Of a stretch of DNA of 64,000 nucleotides, positions 8,625 to 17,279 are shown in pieces (position 1 is the first letter of the stretch; each line of letters starts with the position of its first letter). Source of the stretch: CAYFWF01 sp964346815. GTDB lineage: Bacteria > Acidobacteriota > Aminicenantia > Aminicenantales > Aminicenantaceae. The stretch is taken from contig CAYFWF010000050.1 of assembly GCA_964346815.1 (NCBI GenBank), forward strand, positions 124,001-188,000. The letters are read 5' to 3'. A program made the translations under genes and the position numbers. The notes below the pieces were generated by a model, which was given only the letters and a program-made list of their open reading frames with translations, did no database searches and was not told where the DNA came from.

Positions 8625-9713
8625 TTATCTCAACTTCAAAGTCGTCAAACTGAAAAGGGCAAATATGATTCCCAAGATCCAGAACCGAACCACGATTTTC
8701 TGTTCCGACCAACCCATGAGCTCGAAGTGGTGATGAAGAGGAGCCATTTTGAATATCCTTTTTCCTCCGCTCAGCCGGAAGTAAAATATTTGAATCAGGA
8801 CAGACAGTGCTTCCAAAATAAACACTCCAGCAACCATGAAAAGAAGAAATTCCTGTTTGATCATAATGGCTATAGCTCCAATCGTGCCTCCTAAAGAGAG
8901 CGCTCCAACGTCACCCATAAAAACTTGAGCAGGATGGCAGTTGAACCAGAGAAAACCGAGACAGGCTCCTGACATGGCTCCTGCAAATATGGTGAGTTCG
9001 GCTGCTTGGGGAACCCTGAATATGTTCAAATATTCAGACCAGTCCGCTCGTCCAGCAAAATAACACAGCGCTGAAAAAGCGCTGGCACTGATGAGTGTTA
9101 ATCCGATCGCTAACCCATCCAGACCATCGGCCAGGTTGACAGAATTGGAGGAGCTGATAAGAATGAGCATGATCCACGGTAGATAAAACCATCCCAGATA
9201 AGGAACCCATTTTTTGAAGAACGGAAAGCTCAGGTGGAGATCAAACTCTCCAAGAAATCCGAGATAAACGAGTACCAGTCCAATCAGGCCAGCCAGAAGG
9301 ATCTGGTAGGCGAATTTATGGCGTATGATCAATCCTCTCGATTTGTGTTTTTTTATCTTGAGGTAGTCATCCCAGAAGCCGAGTGCGCCGAAAAGAGTCA
9401 TTGTGGTCATCGCCATCAGGACATAGGTGTTGCTCAAGTCTGCCCATAGAAGGCTGGGAACGAGAGTCGCTCCGATGATCAAAATTCCTCCCATCGAAGG
9501 CGTGCCTTTCTTATTCAAATGGCTTTCTGGGCCGTATGGGCTGATTTCTTCCCCCAGTTGAAATTTCTTGAGCATCTTGATAATCAAGGGCCCGAGGAGA
9601 AAGGAAATGAGCAAAGCAGTAATTCCAGCCAGAGCCGTTCTGACCGTGATGTATCCCACTGGATTGAATAGGATGGAATATTCTTTAAGCGGTTCCAGAA
9701 GCCAATACAGCAT
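8625..9713 (-). CDS. mraY: Phospho-N-acetylmuramoyl-pentapeptide transferase
   Basis: MraY moves phospho-MurNAc-pentapeptide onto undecaprenyl phosphate, giving lipid I. The 362-residue protein is an integral membrane protein with about ten segments. Family landmarks are GTPSMGG near 70, the cytoplasmic DDYLKIKK near 115, the catalytic NSVNLADGLDGL near 190, FMGDVGALSLGG near 265 and the histidine-rich MAPLHHHFELMGW near 320. It is separated by one base from both murF and murD. Confidence 0.98.
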   Translation of the reverse strand: MLYWLLEPLKEYSILFNPVGYITVRTALAGITALLISFLLGPLIIKMLKKFQLGEEISPYGPESHLNKKGTPSMGGILIIGATLVPSLLWADLSNTYVLMAMTTMTLFGALGFWDDYLKIKKHKSRGLIIRHKFAYQILLAGLIGLVLVYLGFLGEFDLHLSFPFFKKWVPYLGWFYLPWIMLILISSSNSVNLADGLDGLAIGLTLISASAFSALCYFAGRADWSEYLNIFRVPQAAELTIFAGAMSGACLGFLWFNCHPAQVFMGDVGALSLGGTIGAIAIMIKQEFLLFMVAGVFILEALSVLIQIFYFRLSGGKRIFKMAPLHHHFELMGWSEQKIVVRFWILGIIFALFSLTTLKLR

Positions 9714-9714
9714 A

Positions 9715-11097
9715 TCAGATTCCTTTTTTCCTCAACCTTTTGACGATTTTATCTGTCCTCACACCTCTTGATCCTTTAACCAGAACCAGGTCTCCTCTCT
9801 TCAGGAGAGGCTCGATATGATCAGCGGTGTCTTCTGAGTCGGAGAAAGAAAAAATATGGTCTTCTCTCATTCTGGATTTAGCTGCCCCCTCTGCTATGTA
9901 CTGGCTGAGAGGTCCAACCGTAACAAGGATGTCGCAGTTGTATGCTTTCACCTGTTCTCCGGCCTGGATGTGATATTTGACTTTCTGATTCCCCAACTCC
10001 AACATGTCCCCCAATACAGCCACTTTTCTTTTTGCGGGGATTTCAGATAAGTCTCTCAGAGAAGACTCCAGGGCAACCGGGTTCGAATTATAGCTGTCAT
10101 CGATCAGAATGATGTCATTCTCGAGATGGTATATTTTCCCTCGCATCGCAATGGGTTTGAGAGTTTGTATCTGTTGGAGGAGATCCTCCGAAGGAGTAGA
10201 GAATGCTTGTGCCACGCCGACAGCTGCGAGAAAGTTGTACAGAAAGCTGGTATGAAAATAAGGGAAATGAATTCTTTCTTTTTTATTGTTGTAAATAAGA
10301 TCAAAAGCAAGTCCTTGGATGCCCATTCTCCGGATGTTCGTGGCCCGAATGTCACAATGCTTGGAAAGGCCAAAACCGATCCTCGCTCCTTTCCAGTCCC
10401 CACTGATTTTTTCAACCAACGGATCGTCTCCGTTGAGGATGGCCGTTCCCCAAGGCTTCATCCCGTCAAGGATTTCTTTTTTTGCCCTTGCGATCTGCTC
10501 GATATCTTCAAAAAATTCCAGGTGGACGGGATGGATGTTCGTGATGACAGCGATATCAGGAGGAGCGATTTGGGTGAGTCGAGAAATCTCACCAGGAGCG
10601 CTCATCCCCATCTCTAATGCCAAGATTTGGTGGGAATCCTTGAGCCTGAGAAGGGTGAGGGGGACACCGATATGGTTGTTGAAGTTTCCTTCTGATTTGA
10701 GAACTTTGAAACTCTTGGAAAGAAGAGACGCCGCAAACTCTTTGGTGGTTGTCTTTCCTATACTCCCCGTAATGCCAACGACACGAGCCTTGTGGCCGGA
10801 AAGGACCTTCTGAGCAAGATTTTGAAGGGCCAATAGAGTATCGTCGACCATGATCAGAGCCATATCGGAATTGGGCGGCATGATTTCTTGAGAAATAACT
10901 GCTCCAACTGCACCCTTTTGGACGGCATCGGATACATAAGTATGGCCGTTTCTCTGGGCGATGAGCGCAAAAAAAAGTCCTCCCTGTCGAGTCAGACGCG
11001 AGTCGATATTGAATGTGTGAAACAAAGTGGACGAGGAGCCCTGGAGAATTTTTCCTCCTGTTTTCTCTGCGACCTCATTCAAATAGAGTTCAACCAA
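9715..11097 (-). CDS. murF: UDP-MurNAc-tripeptide--D-alanyl-D-alanine ligase
   Basis: MurF attaches the D-Ala-D-Ala dipeptide to the UDP-MurNAc-tripeptide. The 460-residue protein has the MurE/F N-terminal domain (IDSRLTRQGGLFFAL), the P-loop GITGSIGKTTTKEF near 110, and DDSYNSNPVALESSL near 335 with GDMLELG that mark MurF. Its start lies 8 bases inside the murE end. The dipeptide would have to come from a Ddl encoded outside the window, since no ddl is present in this cluster. Confidence 0.97.
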   Translation of the reverse strand: MVELYLNEVAEKTGGKILQGSSSTLFHTFNIDSRLTRQGGLFFALIAQRNGHTYVSDAVQKGAVGAVISQEIMPPNSDMALIMVDDTLLALQNLAQKVLSGHKARVVGITGSIGKTTTKEFAASLLSKSFKVLKSEGNFNNHIGVPLTLLRLKDSHQILALEMGMSAPGEISRLTQIAPPDIAVITNIHPVHLEFFEDIEQIARAKKEILDGMKPWGTAILNGDDPLVEKISGDWKGARIGFGLSKHCDIRATNIRRMGIQGLAFDLIYNNKKERIHFPYFHTSFLYNFLAAVGVAQAFSTPSEDLLQQIQTLKPIAMRGKIYHLENDIILIDDSYNSNPVALESSLRDLSEIPAKRKVAVLGDMLELGNQKVKYHIQAGEQVKAYNCDILVTVGPLSQYIAEGAAKSRMREDHIFSFSDSEDTADHIEPLLKRGDLVLVKGSRGVRTDKIVKRLRKKGI

Positions 11098-12568
11098 TTG
11101 GATTCATCCTTATTTGTTTCTTCAGCAATTGCTGGATGATCTCGATGTCATTGAAAGGAATAATCCTATCACCCACGATTTGATAATTCTCGTGCCCCTT
11201 GCCTGCCACCAGAACATAATCCCCTGGTTCGGCAATGGCAAGTGCTCGTTCGATGGCTTTTCTTCTATCGACCTCAACCTCGTAGGAGCTGTGTCCTGAC
11301 TTTTTCATGCCTTTCTCGATATCAGAAACGATGCTCAGGGGGTCTTCAGAACGCGGGTTATCGGAGGTGACGATGGTATAGTCAGCGAGTCTTGCGGCCA
11401 CTTCTCCCATCCTGGGTCTCTTTGTTTTGTCCCGGTCTCCTCCCGCTCCGAAAACGAGAATGACTTTTTGAGGAGCAAGCTCTTTGGCGGTTTCTAGAAG
11501 ATTACGCAGCGCATCGTCGTTGTGGGCATAATCGACGAAGATACGGAGACCAAGGGAATTTTTGATTCTTTCAAACCGGCCTGGGACTACTCGGAGTGAA
11601 GAAATTCCTTCGGCAATGCCAGATTCAGGAACTTTGAGGGTCAAAGCTACTGCAACGGCTGCCAATATATTGTATAGATTAGGCCGTCCCAAGAGGGGAG
11701 AGGAGATTTTCATTTTTCCTGCCGGATAGTTAAGGATCAACTCTATTCCATTCTCGGATAAAGTGAATTCTTCGGCCCTTATCATGGCTTTGGGATTGAG
11801 ACCATAGGTGAGGATGTTCCTATCCAGCTCTTCGGTCAGCTTATTTCCCCATTGATCATCTGTGTTGACTACGGCCATTCGCTTTTTCTGGTTCAATAGA
11901 AAAAGCTTTTTTTTGGCTTCGAAATATCTCTCGATGGTGAGGTGATAGTCAAGATGTTCACCGCTCAGATTTGTGAAGACGACAACGTCGAAATCGATCC
12001 CGATTATCCTATCCAGGTCTATGGAGTGAGAGGAAACCTCCATAAGGCAGTGAGAGGCATTCTGCTGGACCATTGTTTTCATCATTCTTTGCAGATCGGG
12101 AGCCTCGGGAGTCGTTCTTCCCGCTGTCATGTTCAGGCCAGGACCACGGTAAGAAATGGTCCCAATAACTCCTGTTGGCAGACCGGATCTCTTAAGAATG
12201 CTTTCTAAGATGTAGGTAATGGTGGTTTTTCCTTTGGTTCCAGTGACTCCCACAACTGACATCTGGCGGGAGGGATGAGAGTAAAAATTAGCTGAGCACA
12301 TGGCCAGGGCTTTCCGTGCCTCTTTGACTTCGATCCAATTGAGATCGAATCCAGCAGGAACGGATCTTTCAGAAAGAAAGGCTACAGCTCCCTTTGCGAT
12401 AGCGTCCGGTACAAAATCGTTTCCATCCTTTTTTTCACCTTTCAAAGCAGCAAAGAGACAATTTTGACTGACGGTACGAGAGGAGTAGGCAATTCCCTGC
12501 ACCTCGGCTTCTTCACTTCCGCTGAGTTTCACGTAGGGAACCCCATCCAATAGATCCCGGATCTTCAT
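11090..12568 (-). CDS. murE: UDP-MurNAc-L-Ala-D-Glu--2,6-diaminopimelate ligase
   Basis: MurE adds the third residue of the stem peptide. The 492-residue protein has the MurE N-terminal domain (GIAYSSRTVSQNCLFAAL), the P-loop GVTGTKGKTT near 105 and TNLSGEHLDYH near 200. The substrate motif reads SDNPRSEDP near 400; DNPR is the established signature for meso-diaminopimelate rather than lysine. This indicates Gram-negative-type peptidoglycan. The start overlaps ftsI by 4 bases. Confidence 0.97.
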   Translation of the reverse strand: MKIRDLLDGVPYVKLSGSEEAEVQGIAYSSRTVSQNCLFAALKGEKKDGNDFVPDAIAKGAVAFLSERSVPAGFDLNWIEVKEARKALAMCSANFYSHPSRQMSVVGVTGTKGKTTITYILESILKRSGLPTGVIGTISYRGPGLNMTAGRTTPEAPDLQRMMKTMVQQNASHCLMEVSSHSIDLDRIIGIDFDVVVFTNLSGEHLDYHLTIERYFEAKKKLFLLNQKKRMAVVNTDDQWGNKLTEELDRNILTYGLNPKAMIRAEEFTLSENGIELILNYPAGKMKISSPLLGRPNLYNILAAVAVALTLKVPESGIAEGISSLRVVPGRFERIKNSLGLRIFVDYAHNDDALRNLLETAKELAPQKVILVFGAGGDRDKTKRPRMGEVAARLADYTIVTSDNPRSEDPLSIVSDIEKGMKKSGHSSYEVEVDRRKAIERALAIAEPGDYVLVAGKGHENYQIVGDRIIPFNDIEIIQQLLKKQIRMNPIG

Positions 12569-14316
12569 TCTCTCCTCTTCTTCCAGGATTTGGATGCGAT
12601 CAAGGTCGCTGGTGTCTGTCCACCAGGCGGAACGCCGAGGTAAAAAAGTATTTTTTTTGCAATGGATTTAAAAAGAGGCGCAGCCACCTGTCCTCCATAA
12701 TAAGGCCCTTCGGGATCGTCGATGACTGCTATGATCGAAAAAAGAGGTCTTTCCTTGGCTACAAATCCGATAAAGGAAGCGATATGGGAGGAAGAAAGAT
12801 ATCTTTTCTCGATAGGATCGAATTTCTGGGCTGTCCCTGTCTTTCCGATGACGGTATAGCCTGGAATCTGTGCCAGAATCCCTGTCCCTTCCAGGATCAC
12901 GTTGTGCAGAATCTTATTGACCCTTTCTGCTGTTTCTTCGGAAATGATCTTTTTGTTGGATTGGGGAATTGCCGGTGGGTCTTCGTCCATACCATGGATT
13001 TTTTTTACGATTCTTGGAGGAATGCTTATTCCGTTGTTGGCGATGATATTGAGAGTCTGAAGCATCTGTAACGGAGTGACAGAGATTTCGTATCCTATGG
13101 AATGGGAGGCCACTGAAATTTTCGTCCAATTCCCGAGCGGATTGAGCAGGCCTTTTTCCTCGGCTGGAAGATCGATGCCTGTTTTCTGGCCAAAACCGAA
13201 ATTTTTTATGGCATTGAAGAGATTTTCCTCGCCGATTCTCTGGCCGATACTGATCGTACCGATATTGGATGAATGGATAAAGACCTGAGGGAAAGATAGA
13301 ACCCCCAATTTTTGGTGGTCCCGAAAGACGTTTCCTGCCCACACGACATAGCCTTTGCTGCAGTCAAAGACTTCGTCAAGACCGACACTGTGGTTTTCGA
13401 CGGCGGCAGAAAGCGTGACGATCTTGAATGTCGAGCCAGGATCGTAAATGTGATGGATCGCTTTGTTCCGGTCGACTTTGGAAAAAGATCTTGGAAGATT
13501 ATTGAGGTCATAGGTCGGATGGTTGGCGAGAGCAAGAATCTCGCCGGTCGAGGGCACGGAAACGATGACCGTTCCCCATTTTGCCTGATGGTGTTCCACA
13601 GCTTTTTCTAACTCACTTTCGCATATGTACTGTATGATCTCATCGATAGTGAGAACCAGGTCCTTTCCATCCACGGGGGCTTTCAAAGTTTCGAACCTGT
13701 ATCTGCGTCTTTTTGCGTCTCTTAGAATCAGCCCTTCACCTTTCTCTCCTTGGAGGATCGCATTGTACTCGTACTCGATTCCACTGACACCTTTTTCGTC
13801 GATATCCACTCTGCCCAGGACATGAGCCGCCCGTTTTCCATGGGGATAAGATCTTTTATTTTCCTCCATCAAATAGATCCCATCGAGATCCATCTCTTTG
13901 ATCCGGTTTGCCTTTGTCTCGTCGATCTTTCTGATGATCCAGATGAAAGAAGCGTCTTTTTTTAGGTGCGTTTTTATGGATTTTATTTTCATCTGGCTCA
14001 GGTCCAATGTTTTTCTCAGTCTTTCGATCGTCGCCCACTGCTGAGACCGTGATTCTCCATCAGCCGGCTGATAAAAAACCGAATACCTGGGAATGCTGCG
14101 GGCGAGAATTGTCCCGTTGCGATCATAAATGGTCCCCCGTTTGGGTTCGATTGTGCTTTTGTTTTGGTTCTGTTGGCTCGCTTCTTTTTTGAGCCGAGTA
14201 TGATCGATCACCTGAAGTTGAACGAGACGGAACACCAAAATACCAGACCAGAGCAGCGAGAAAAAACATAGAAAGACTGTCCGGTTTTTGACTTTTTTTT
14301 GATAATAGCTTCTCAT
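12565..14316 (-). CDS. ftsI: Penicillin-binding protein FtsI (septal transpeptidase, PBP3-type)
   Basis: FtsI cross-links peptidoglycan at the septum and pairs with FtsW. The 583-residue protein has one N-terminal membrane segment (about 13-32), the PBP dimerisation domain with RGTIYDRNGTILA near 60, and the transpeptidase triad: SxxK as STFK near 290, SxN as SSN near 347 and KTG within IGKTGTAQ near 490. There is no PASTA domain at the C-terminus, unlike sporulation-type or many Gram-positive homologues. It lies between ftsL and murE, 11 bases after ftsL, and overlaps murE by 4 bases. Confidence 0.96.
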   Translation of the reverse strand: MRSYYQKKVKNRTVFLCFFSLLWSGILVFRLVQLQVIDHTRLKKEASQQNQNKSTIEPKRGTIYDRNGTILARSIPRYSVFYQPADGESRSQQWATIERLRKTLDLSQMKIKSIKTHLKKDASFIWIIRKIDETKANRIKEMDLDGIYLMEENKRSYPHGKRAAHVLGRVDIDEKGVSGIEYEYNAILQGEKGEGLILRDAKRRRYRFETLKAPVDGKDLVLTIDEIIQYICESELEKAVEHHQAKWGTVIVSVPSTGEILALANHPTYDLNNLPRSFSKVDRNKAIHHIYDPGSTFKIVTLSAAVENHSVGLDEVFDCSKGYVVWAGNVFRDHQKLGVLSFPQVFIHSSNIGTISIGQRIGEENLFNAIKNFGFGQKTGIDLPAEEKGLLNPLGNWTKISVASHSIGYEISVTPLQMLQTLNIIANNGISIPPRIVKKIHGMDEDPPAIPQSNKKIISEETAERVNKILHNVILEGTGILAQIPGYTVIGKTGTAQKFDPIEKRYLSSSHIASFIGFVAKERPLFSIIAVIDDPEGPYYGGQVAAPLFKSIAKKILFYLGVPPGGQTPATLIASKSWKKRRE

Positions 14317-14327
14317 CGGTTTATATC

Positions 14328-14627
14328 TCAGCGTTTCGGATCAATATCCTCATAAAAAATCTGATGTTCCTCGGGCTCGGACAGCTCCAATTTCTCTTTG
14401 GCCATCTTTTCCACTCGATCTAGTGACAGGAGGCTCGATTTTATAGTCTCGAGTTTTTCCACTTCCTTTTGAAGCAGGAGGACTTGGTGTTCAAGTTCTG
14501 CTGTATCGTATCCCAGACTGACCGATTCAGTTTGATGCCAGACATAGAGACTGAGGATGAAAAGAACAAGCAGAGTGCAAACTATGCCCAGGAGGACTTC
14601 TTTTTTGTTGAATTTTTTTCTTACCAT
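14328..14627 (-). CDS. ftsL: Cell division protein FtsL-like
   Basis: This 99-residue protein has a short basic N-terminus, one membrane segment (about residues 12-30, LLGIVCTLLVLFILSLYVW) and a periplasmic heptad-rich stretch (LEHQVLLLQKEVEKLETIKSS) that should form a coiled coil. FtsL partners with FtsB and FtsQ and activates FtsWI. The family shows little sequence identity, so the call rests on size, topology and its fixed place between rsmH and ftsI. The start overlaps the rsmH stop by one base. Confidence 0.88.
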   Translation of the reverse strand: MVRKKFNKKEVLLGIVCTLLVLFILSLYVWHQTESVSLGYDTAELEHQVLLLQKEVEKLETIKSSLLSLDRVEKMAKEKLELSEPEEHQIFYEDIDPKR

Positions 14628-15523
14628 CAGATCCTCTCGGCTGCTCTCAATTTTGCCGACCGTGCTCTCGAATTCATCTGGATTTCTTTCTCTGAGGGAG
14701 TGATGGGTTTTTTTGTCAAAATTTTGAGCAGGGCTTTGTTCTCCCTTCCCGGAGCAAGGCCAGCGAATGTCCGTTTTATGATTCTATCCTCGAGAGAATG
14801 AAAGGAGATGGCGGTTATCCGGGCGCCTTTGGATATTTTAGCGGTGATTTTTTCAATAAAATCTGCGAGTCCGTTGAGTTCCTGATTGACTTCGATTCGG
14901 AGCGCTTGGAACACCTTCGCTGCTGGGTGGATCTTTCCCTTTTGTGGCCTCCATCGGCAGACCTCCTCCACCAGCCGTCTGAGTTCGGTCGTCTTTTGGA
15001 TCTTATTGATCTTTCTTCTGGATACGATTTCTCGAGCAAGCCGCCTTGCCTGCCGCAGCTCCCCATATCGGTGGAACATCTCGGCAAGCTTACGCTCTGA
15101 ATAGTCATCGATAATTTTTGAAGCTGTTAATTTTTTTCGCTGATCCATGCGCATGTCCAATGGGCCTTCTTGATTGAAGCTGAATCCCCTTTCCGGCGTA
15201 TCCAATTGAAAAGAGGAGATGCCAAGGTCGAACAGGAGCCCCCTCACTTCTGAAAAATCGATCTGTAGCTTTGGAAGATACCTGAAATCAGAGTGGTAAA
15301 GCTCCACTCTCTCTCTAAAGGGAATGAGTACATCTCGTGCCTTCAAAAGAGAATATTCATCGATGTCGAGGCCGATGACCTTAGCTTGGGGATTTCTCTT
15401 CAGGATTTCTAAAGAGTGTCCTGCCAGTCCTATGGTGCAATCGACATATAGTCCTTTTCTTTCCACATCCAGATAGTACATTACCTCTTCCAAAAGGACA
15501 GGAACATGGGAGCATTCGATCAT
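14627..15523 (-). CDS. rsmH: 16S rRNA m4C1402 methyltransferase RsmH (MraW)
   Basis: RsmH methylates N4 of cytidine 1402 of 16S rRNA with S-adenosylmethionine. The 298-residue protein starts HVPVLLEEVMYYL, has the SAM site VDCTIGLAGHS near 30, the GLLFDLGISSFQLD motif near 95, and GFSFNQEGPLDMRMD near 115, all typical of the family. The C-terminal ITAISFHSLEDRIIKRTF is also diagnostic. It overlaps mraZ by 4 bases and ftsL by one. Confidence 0.97.
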   Translation of the reverse strand: MIECSHVPVLLEEVMYYLDVERKGLYVDCTIGLAGHSLEILKRNPQAKVIGLDIDEYSLLKARDVLIPFRERVELYHSDFRYLPKLQIDFSEVRGLLFDLGISSFQLDTPERGFSFNQEGPLDMRMDQRKKLTASKIIDDYSERKLAEMFHRYGELRQARRLAREIVSRRKINKIQKTTELRRLVEEVCRWRPQKGKIHPAAKVFQALRIEVNQELNGLADFIEKITAKISKGARITAISFHSLEDRIIKRTFAGLAPGRENKALLKILTKKPITPSEKEIQMNSRARSAKLRAAERI

Positions 15524-15987
15524 TTGTTTCTATTTTGGGACATAAGCTCCGCAATGCTTTCAAAATCGTCATCGGTCAGAGGCTTTTCTCCTAGCATTTC
15601 ATCGAGCTGAGCCTTGTTCCATATTTCCAAATGATTGGAAAGGCCTATAACTTCCACCTCTTCCTCGAGCCTTGCTTTTTCTCTCAGCGTTTGGTTGATG
15701 AGGACCCGTCCTTTGGAATCAATTTGGTATTTGGTTCCTTTGGAATTGACGCGGATCAACAATCTCCTGATGGAAGGTTTGAAATGGTAAGCCCCTTCTC
15801 CTGCAATTCCTGTCAAGCTGTTCCAGACAGGGAGGGGATAAATCTGGACAGCTTCGTCTGTCAAGGAAGTGATGAAGAGCTCCTTCCCGTGTTCCTCTTC
15901 GATGGCCGTACGGAATTTTTCCGGTATCTTGATCCGACCGCTCTTGTCGAATCGTGCTGCATAACTGCCTATTAATAAATTTCCCAT
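15520..15987 (-). CDS. mraZ: Transcriptional regulator MraZ
   Basis: MraZ is an AbrB-like DNA-binding protein that forms rings and represses its own dcw operon in studied species. The 155-residue protein has two tandem SpoVT/AbrB-like halves, each with a DxKGR-type motif: ARFDKSGRIKIPEKFR near 10-25 and YQIDSKGRVLINQTLR near 85-100. The ATG lies within the third copy of a 10-bp-spaced TGGGA repeat (see operator entry). The ribosome site is weak (GGGA a few bases upstream), which would let the operator and the translation start overlap. First gene of the cluster. Confidence 0.95.
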   Translation of the reverse strand: MGNLLIGSYAARFDKSGRIKIPEKFRTAIEEEHGKELFITSLTDEAVQIYPLPVWNSLTGIAGEGAYHFKPSIRRLLIRVNSKGTKYQIDSKGRVLINQTLREKARLEEEVEVIGLSNHLEIWNKAQLDEMLGEKPLTDDDFESIAELMSQNRNK

Positions 15988-16006
15988 TATGTCCCGTTTT
16001 GTCCCA
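15981..16006 (-). promoter_or_regulatory. MraZ operator: three direct repeats upstream of mraZ
   Basis: Read on the minus strand, TGGGAC, CGGGAC and TGGGAA follow each other with exactly 10-bp spacing, in AT-rich surroundings, and the last copy includes the second and third bases of the mraZ start codon. Known MraZ sites in other bacteria are three or four TGGG-type repeats at 10-bp spacing. The repeats begin about where transcription should start, so bound MraZ would block the promoter. Function is inferred from the pattern. Confidence 0.85.
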
Positions 16007-16014
16007 TTTTTTAA

Positions 16015-16043
16015 AATATATGTATTATATAATCCTATGTCAA
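16015..16043 (-). promoter_or_regulatory. Promoter of the dcw cluster
   Basis: The minus strand reads TTGACA (16043-16038), a 17-base spacer and TATATT (16020-16015). This is a near-consensus sigma-70 promoter. Its start site would fall near 16008, next to the first MraZ repeat, leaving a leader of about 20 bases before mraZ. An extra TATAAT at 16029-16024 lacks a properly spaced -35. Confidence 0.75.
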
Positions 16044-16143
16044 GGAAAAAAAATAAAAATCTCCCCTTATTTTTTTTATTTTCTATATGTTGTAGAAAGA
16101 CTGCGGTAGGATACTAAATAGAGTGGATGAGTCAGAACTTAGG

Positions 16144-16431
16144 CTAACTCTTCTGTTTGTTTACATCGCTTTTTTCCGGCCTGTGGGATTCAAGAAGCTT
16201 CTTCGCTAGACGGAAGTCTTTTTCATGGACAAAGATTTTGATCTCTCCCAGACCATCCATGGAGAAGGGATGGACAGATTGGACTACCAGCCCCTTGAGG
16301 AGACTAGAAATTCCATGACTTTGGAGGAAGCTTTTAACAACCTCAGCCTCAGCAGGGCCCCAGGCTTTGTATAATTCCTTGAACGCAGACTCTCTGTCTT
16401 GAGCGGGTTTCTTGCCTTTTTTGCCTTCCAT
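16144..16431 (-). CDS. DUF2007-like small protein
   Basis: The 95-residue protein begins with a Lys-rich stretch and then reads as a DUF2007 domain: FKELYKAWGPAEAEVVKSFLQSHGIS, a short central strand pair, and EIKIFVHEKDFRLAKKLLES. DUF2007 members are small cytosolic proteins of the PII-like/ferredoxin-fold type; a signalling role is suspected but not shown. I start it at the internal ATG 17 bases after the upstream ferritin-like gene; the open frame continues upstream only through that gene. Probably co-transcribed with it. Confidence 0.75.
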   Translation of the reverse strand: MEGKKGKKPAQDRESAFKELYKAWGPAEAEVVKSFLQSHGISSLLKGLVVQSVHPFSMDGLGEIKIFVHEKDFRLAKKLLESHRPEKSDVNKQKS

Positions 16432-16448
16432 GGGGCTGTGATAGGTGA

Positions 16449-16754
16449 CTATTCCTCGTGTTCTTCTTCGATCTCTGTGATTTTTCCCTCTGTGAATAAA
16501 TATGTTTTCAACTCTTCGGCCATGGCTTCGTCGTTGCGCCTCAGCCACTCGAGGATCATGGCTGCGTGTTCTTTTTCCTCGTCTCTGTTATGAGCCAGAA
16601 TATCTCTCAGCTCATCATTTTCTGTCGCATCGACTCGCTGCTGGTACCAATCCACCGCTTCGAGCTCTTCGATGAGAGAATTCAATGCCCGATGCAACTC
16701 CCTTGTTTTGTCGGAGAGTTTGTCTAAAGGTTCATGGTAAGTACCACCACCCAT
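16449..16754 (-). CDS. Encapsulated-ferritin-type (EncFtn) ferroxidase
   Basis: EncFtn proteins are two-helix ferroxidases that form a ring of dimers and oxidise Fe(II), normally inside encapsulin shells. The 101-residue protein matches closely the family pattern I remember: HEPLDKLS, MEELEAVDWY-like IEELEAVDWY, QRVDA, ILAHNRDEEKEHAAM, LEWLRRND and YLFTEG. Likely iron ligands are Glu30, Glu60 and His63, with Glu29, Glu32 and Trp36 at the entry site. The protein ends soon after TEIEEEHEE; the usual C-terminal Gly/Ser-rich encapsulin-loading tail is missing, and no encapsulin gene follows. SD AGGAGG precedes the ATG. Family assignment is strong; packaging is unknown. Confidence 0.9.
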   Translation of the reverse strand: MGGGTYHEPLDKLSDKTRELHRALNSLIEELEAVDWYQQRVDATENDELRDILAHNRDEEKEHAAMILEWLRRNDEAMAEELKTYLFTEGKITEIEEEHEE

Positions 16755-16772
16755 GTTTTCCTCCTTTTCGGT

Positions 16773-17201
16773 TTAGATATTTCTTTTTTTCGATTTTCTA
16801 TCGAAGTAATCCTCCAGAATTTTTTTGTGATCAAAGGCCAACGAGAAGTCCAGTTCCTCTCTCGAATACACAGCAATGTCTTGCGCATCGTCTCTCGCTT
16901 GAGGCTCACCTTCGGCATGAGCGATAAAGACTGTTGAAATGGTGTGCTGTCTGGGATCCCGATTGGGATCCGAATAGGTGTGCATTTGGCATTTTATCTG
17001 GATATCCAGCGAGGTCTCTTCCTTGGCTTCCCGAATAGCCGCCTCTTCCAAGGTTTCACCGTAATCCACGAACCCCCCCGGAAGAGCCCATCCATAAGGA
17101 GGATTTTTGCGTTTGATAAGGACAATCCCGTGGCTGCCATCTTCCCTCGGCACTTCGATGATGATATCGACCGTAGGGACAGGATTTCTGCCTTTTCTCA
17201 T
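16773..17201 (-). CDS. Nudix hydrolase
   Basis: This 142-residue protein hydrolyses some nucleoside diphosphate linked to another group. The Nudix box lies at about 44-66: GFVDYGETLEEAAIREAKEE, with the catalytic REAKEE. The usual glycine near the end of the box is Ser (EETSL). WALPGGFVDYGE and the tail resemble ADP-ribose or 8-oxo-dGTP type members, but substrate cannot be read. It lies 18 bases before the ferritin-like gene and is likely in the same operon. Confidence 0.9.
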   Translation of the reverse strand: MRKGRNPVPTVDIIIEVPREDGSHGIVLIKRKNPPYGWALPGGFVDYGETLEEAAIREAKEETSLDIQIKCQMHTYSDPNRDPRQHTISTVFIAHAEGEPQARDDAQDIAVYSREELDFSLAFDHKKILEDYFDRKSKKRNI

Positions 17202-17279
17202 AATAATCCGCCTGCTATTTACGAATCTTTTCTCTCGAGACTCGTCCTCCCTTCGGGATCGGATGACAGAGGATTTTTT

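Noticed and set aside
16024..16029. TATAAT just upstream of the dcw promoter
   Set aside because: The only TTGACA is 8 bases away, so it cannot serve as -10 with it; TATATT at 16015-16020 fits the 17-base spacing.
16432..16548. N-terminal extension of the DUF2007 gene
   Set aside because: It overlaps the ferritin-like gene in another frame and is Arg-rich noise.
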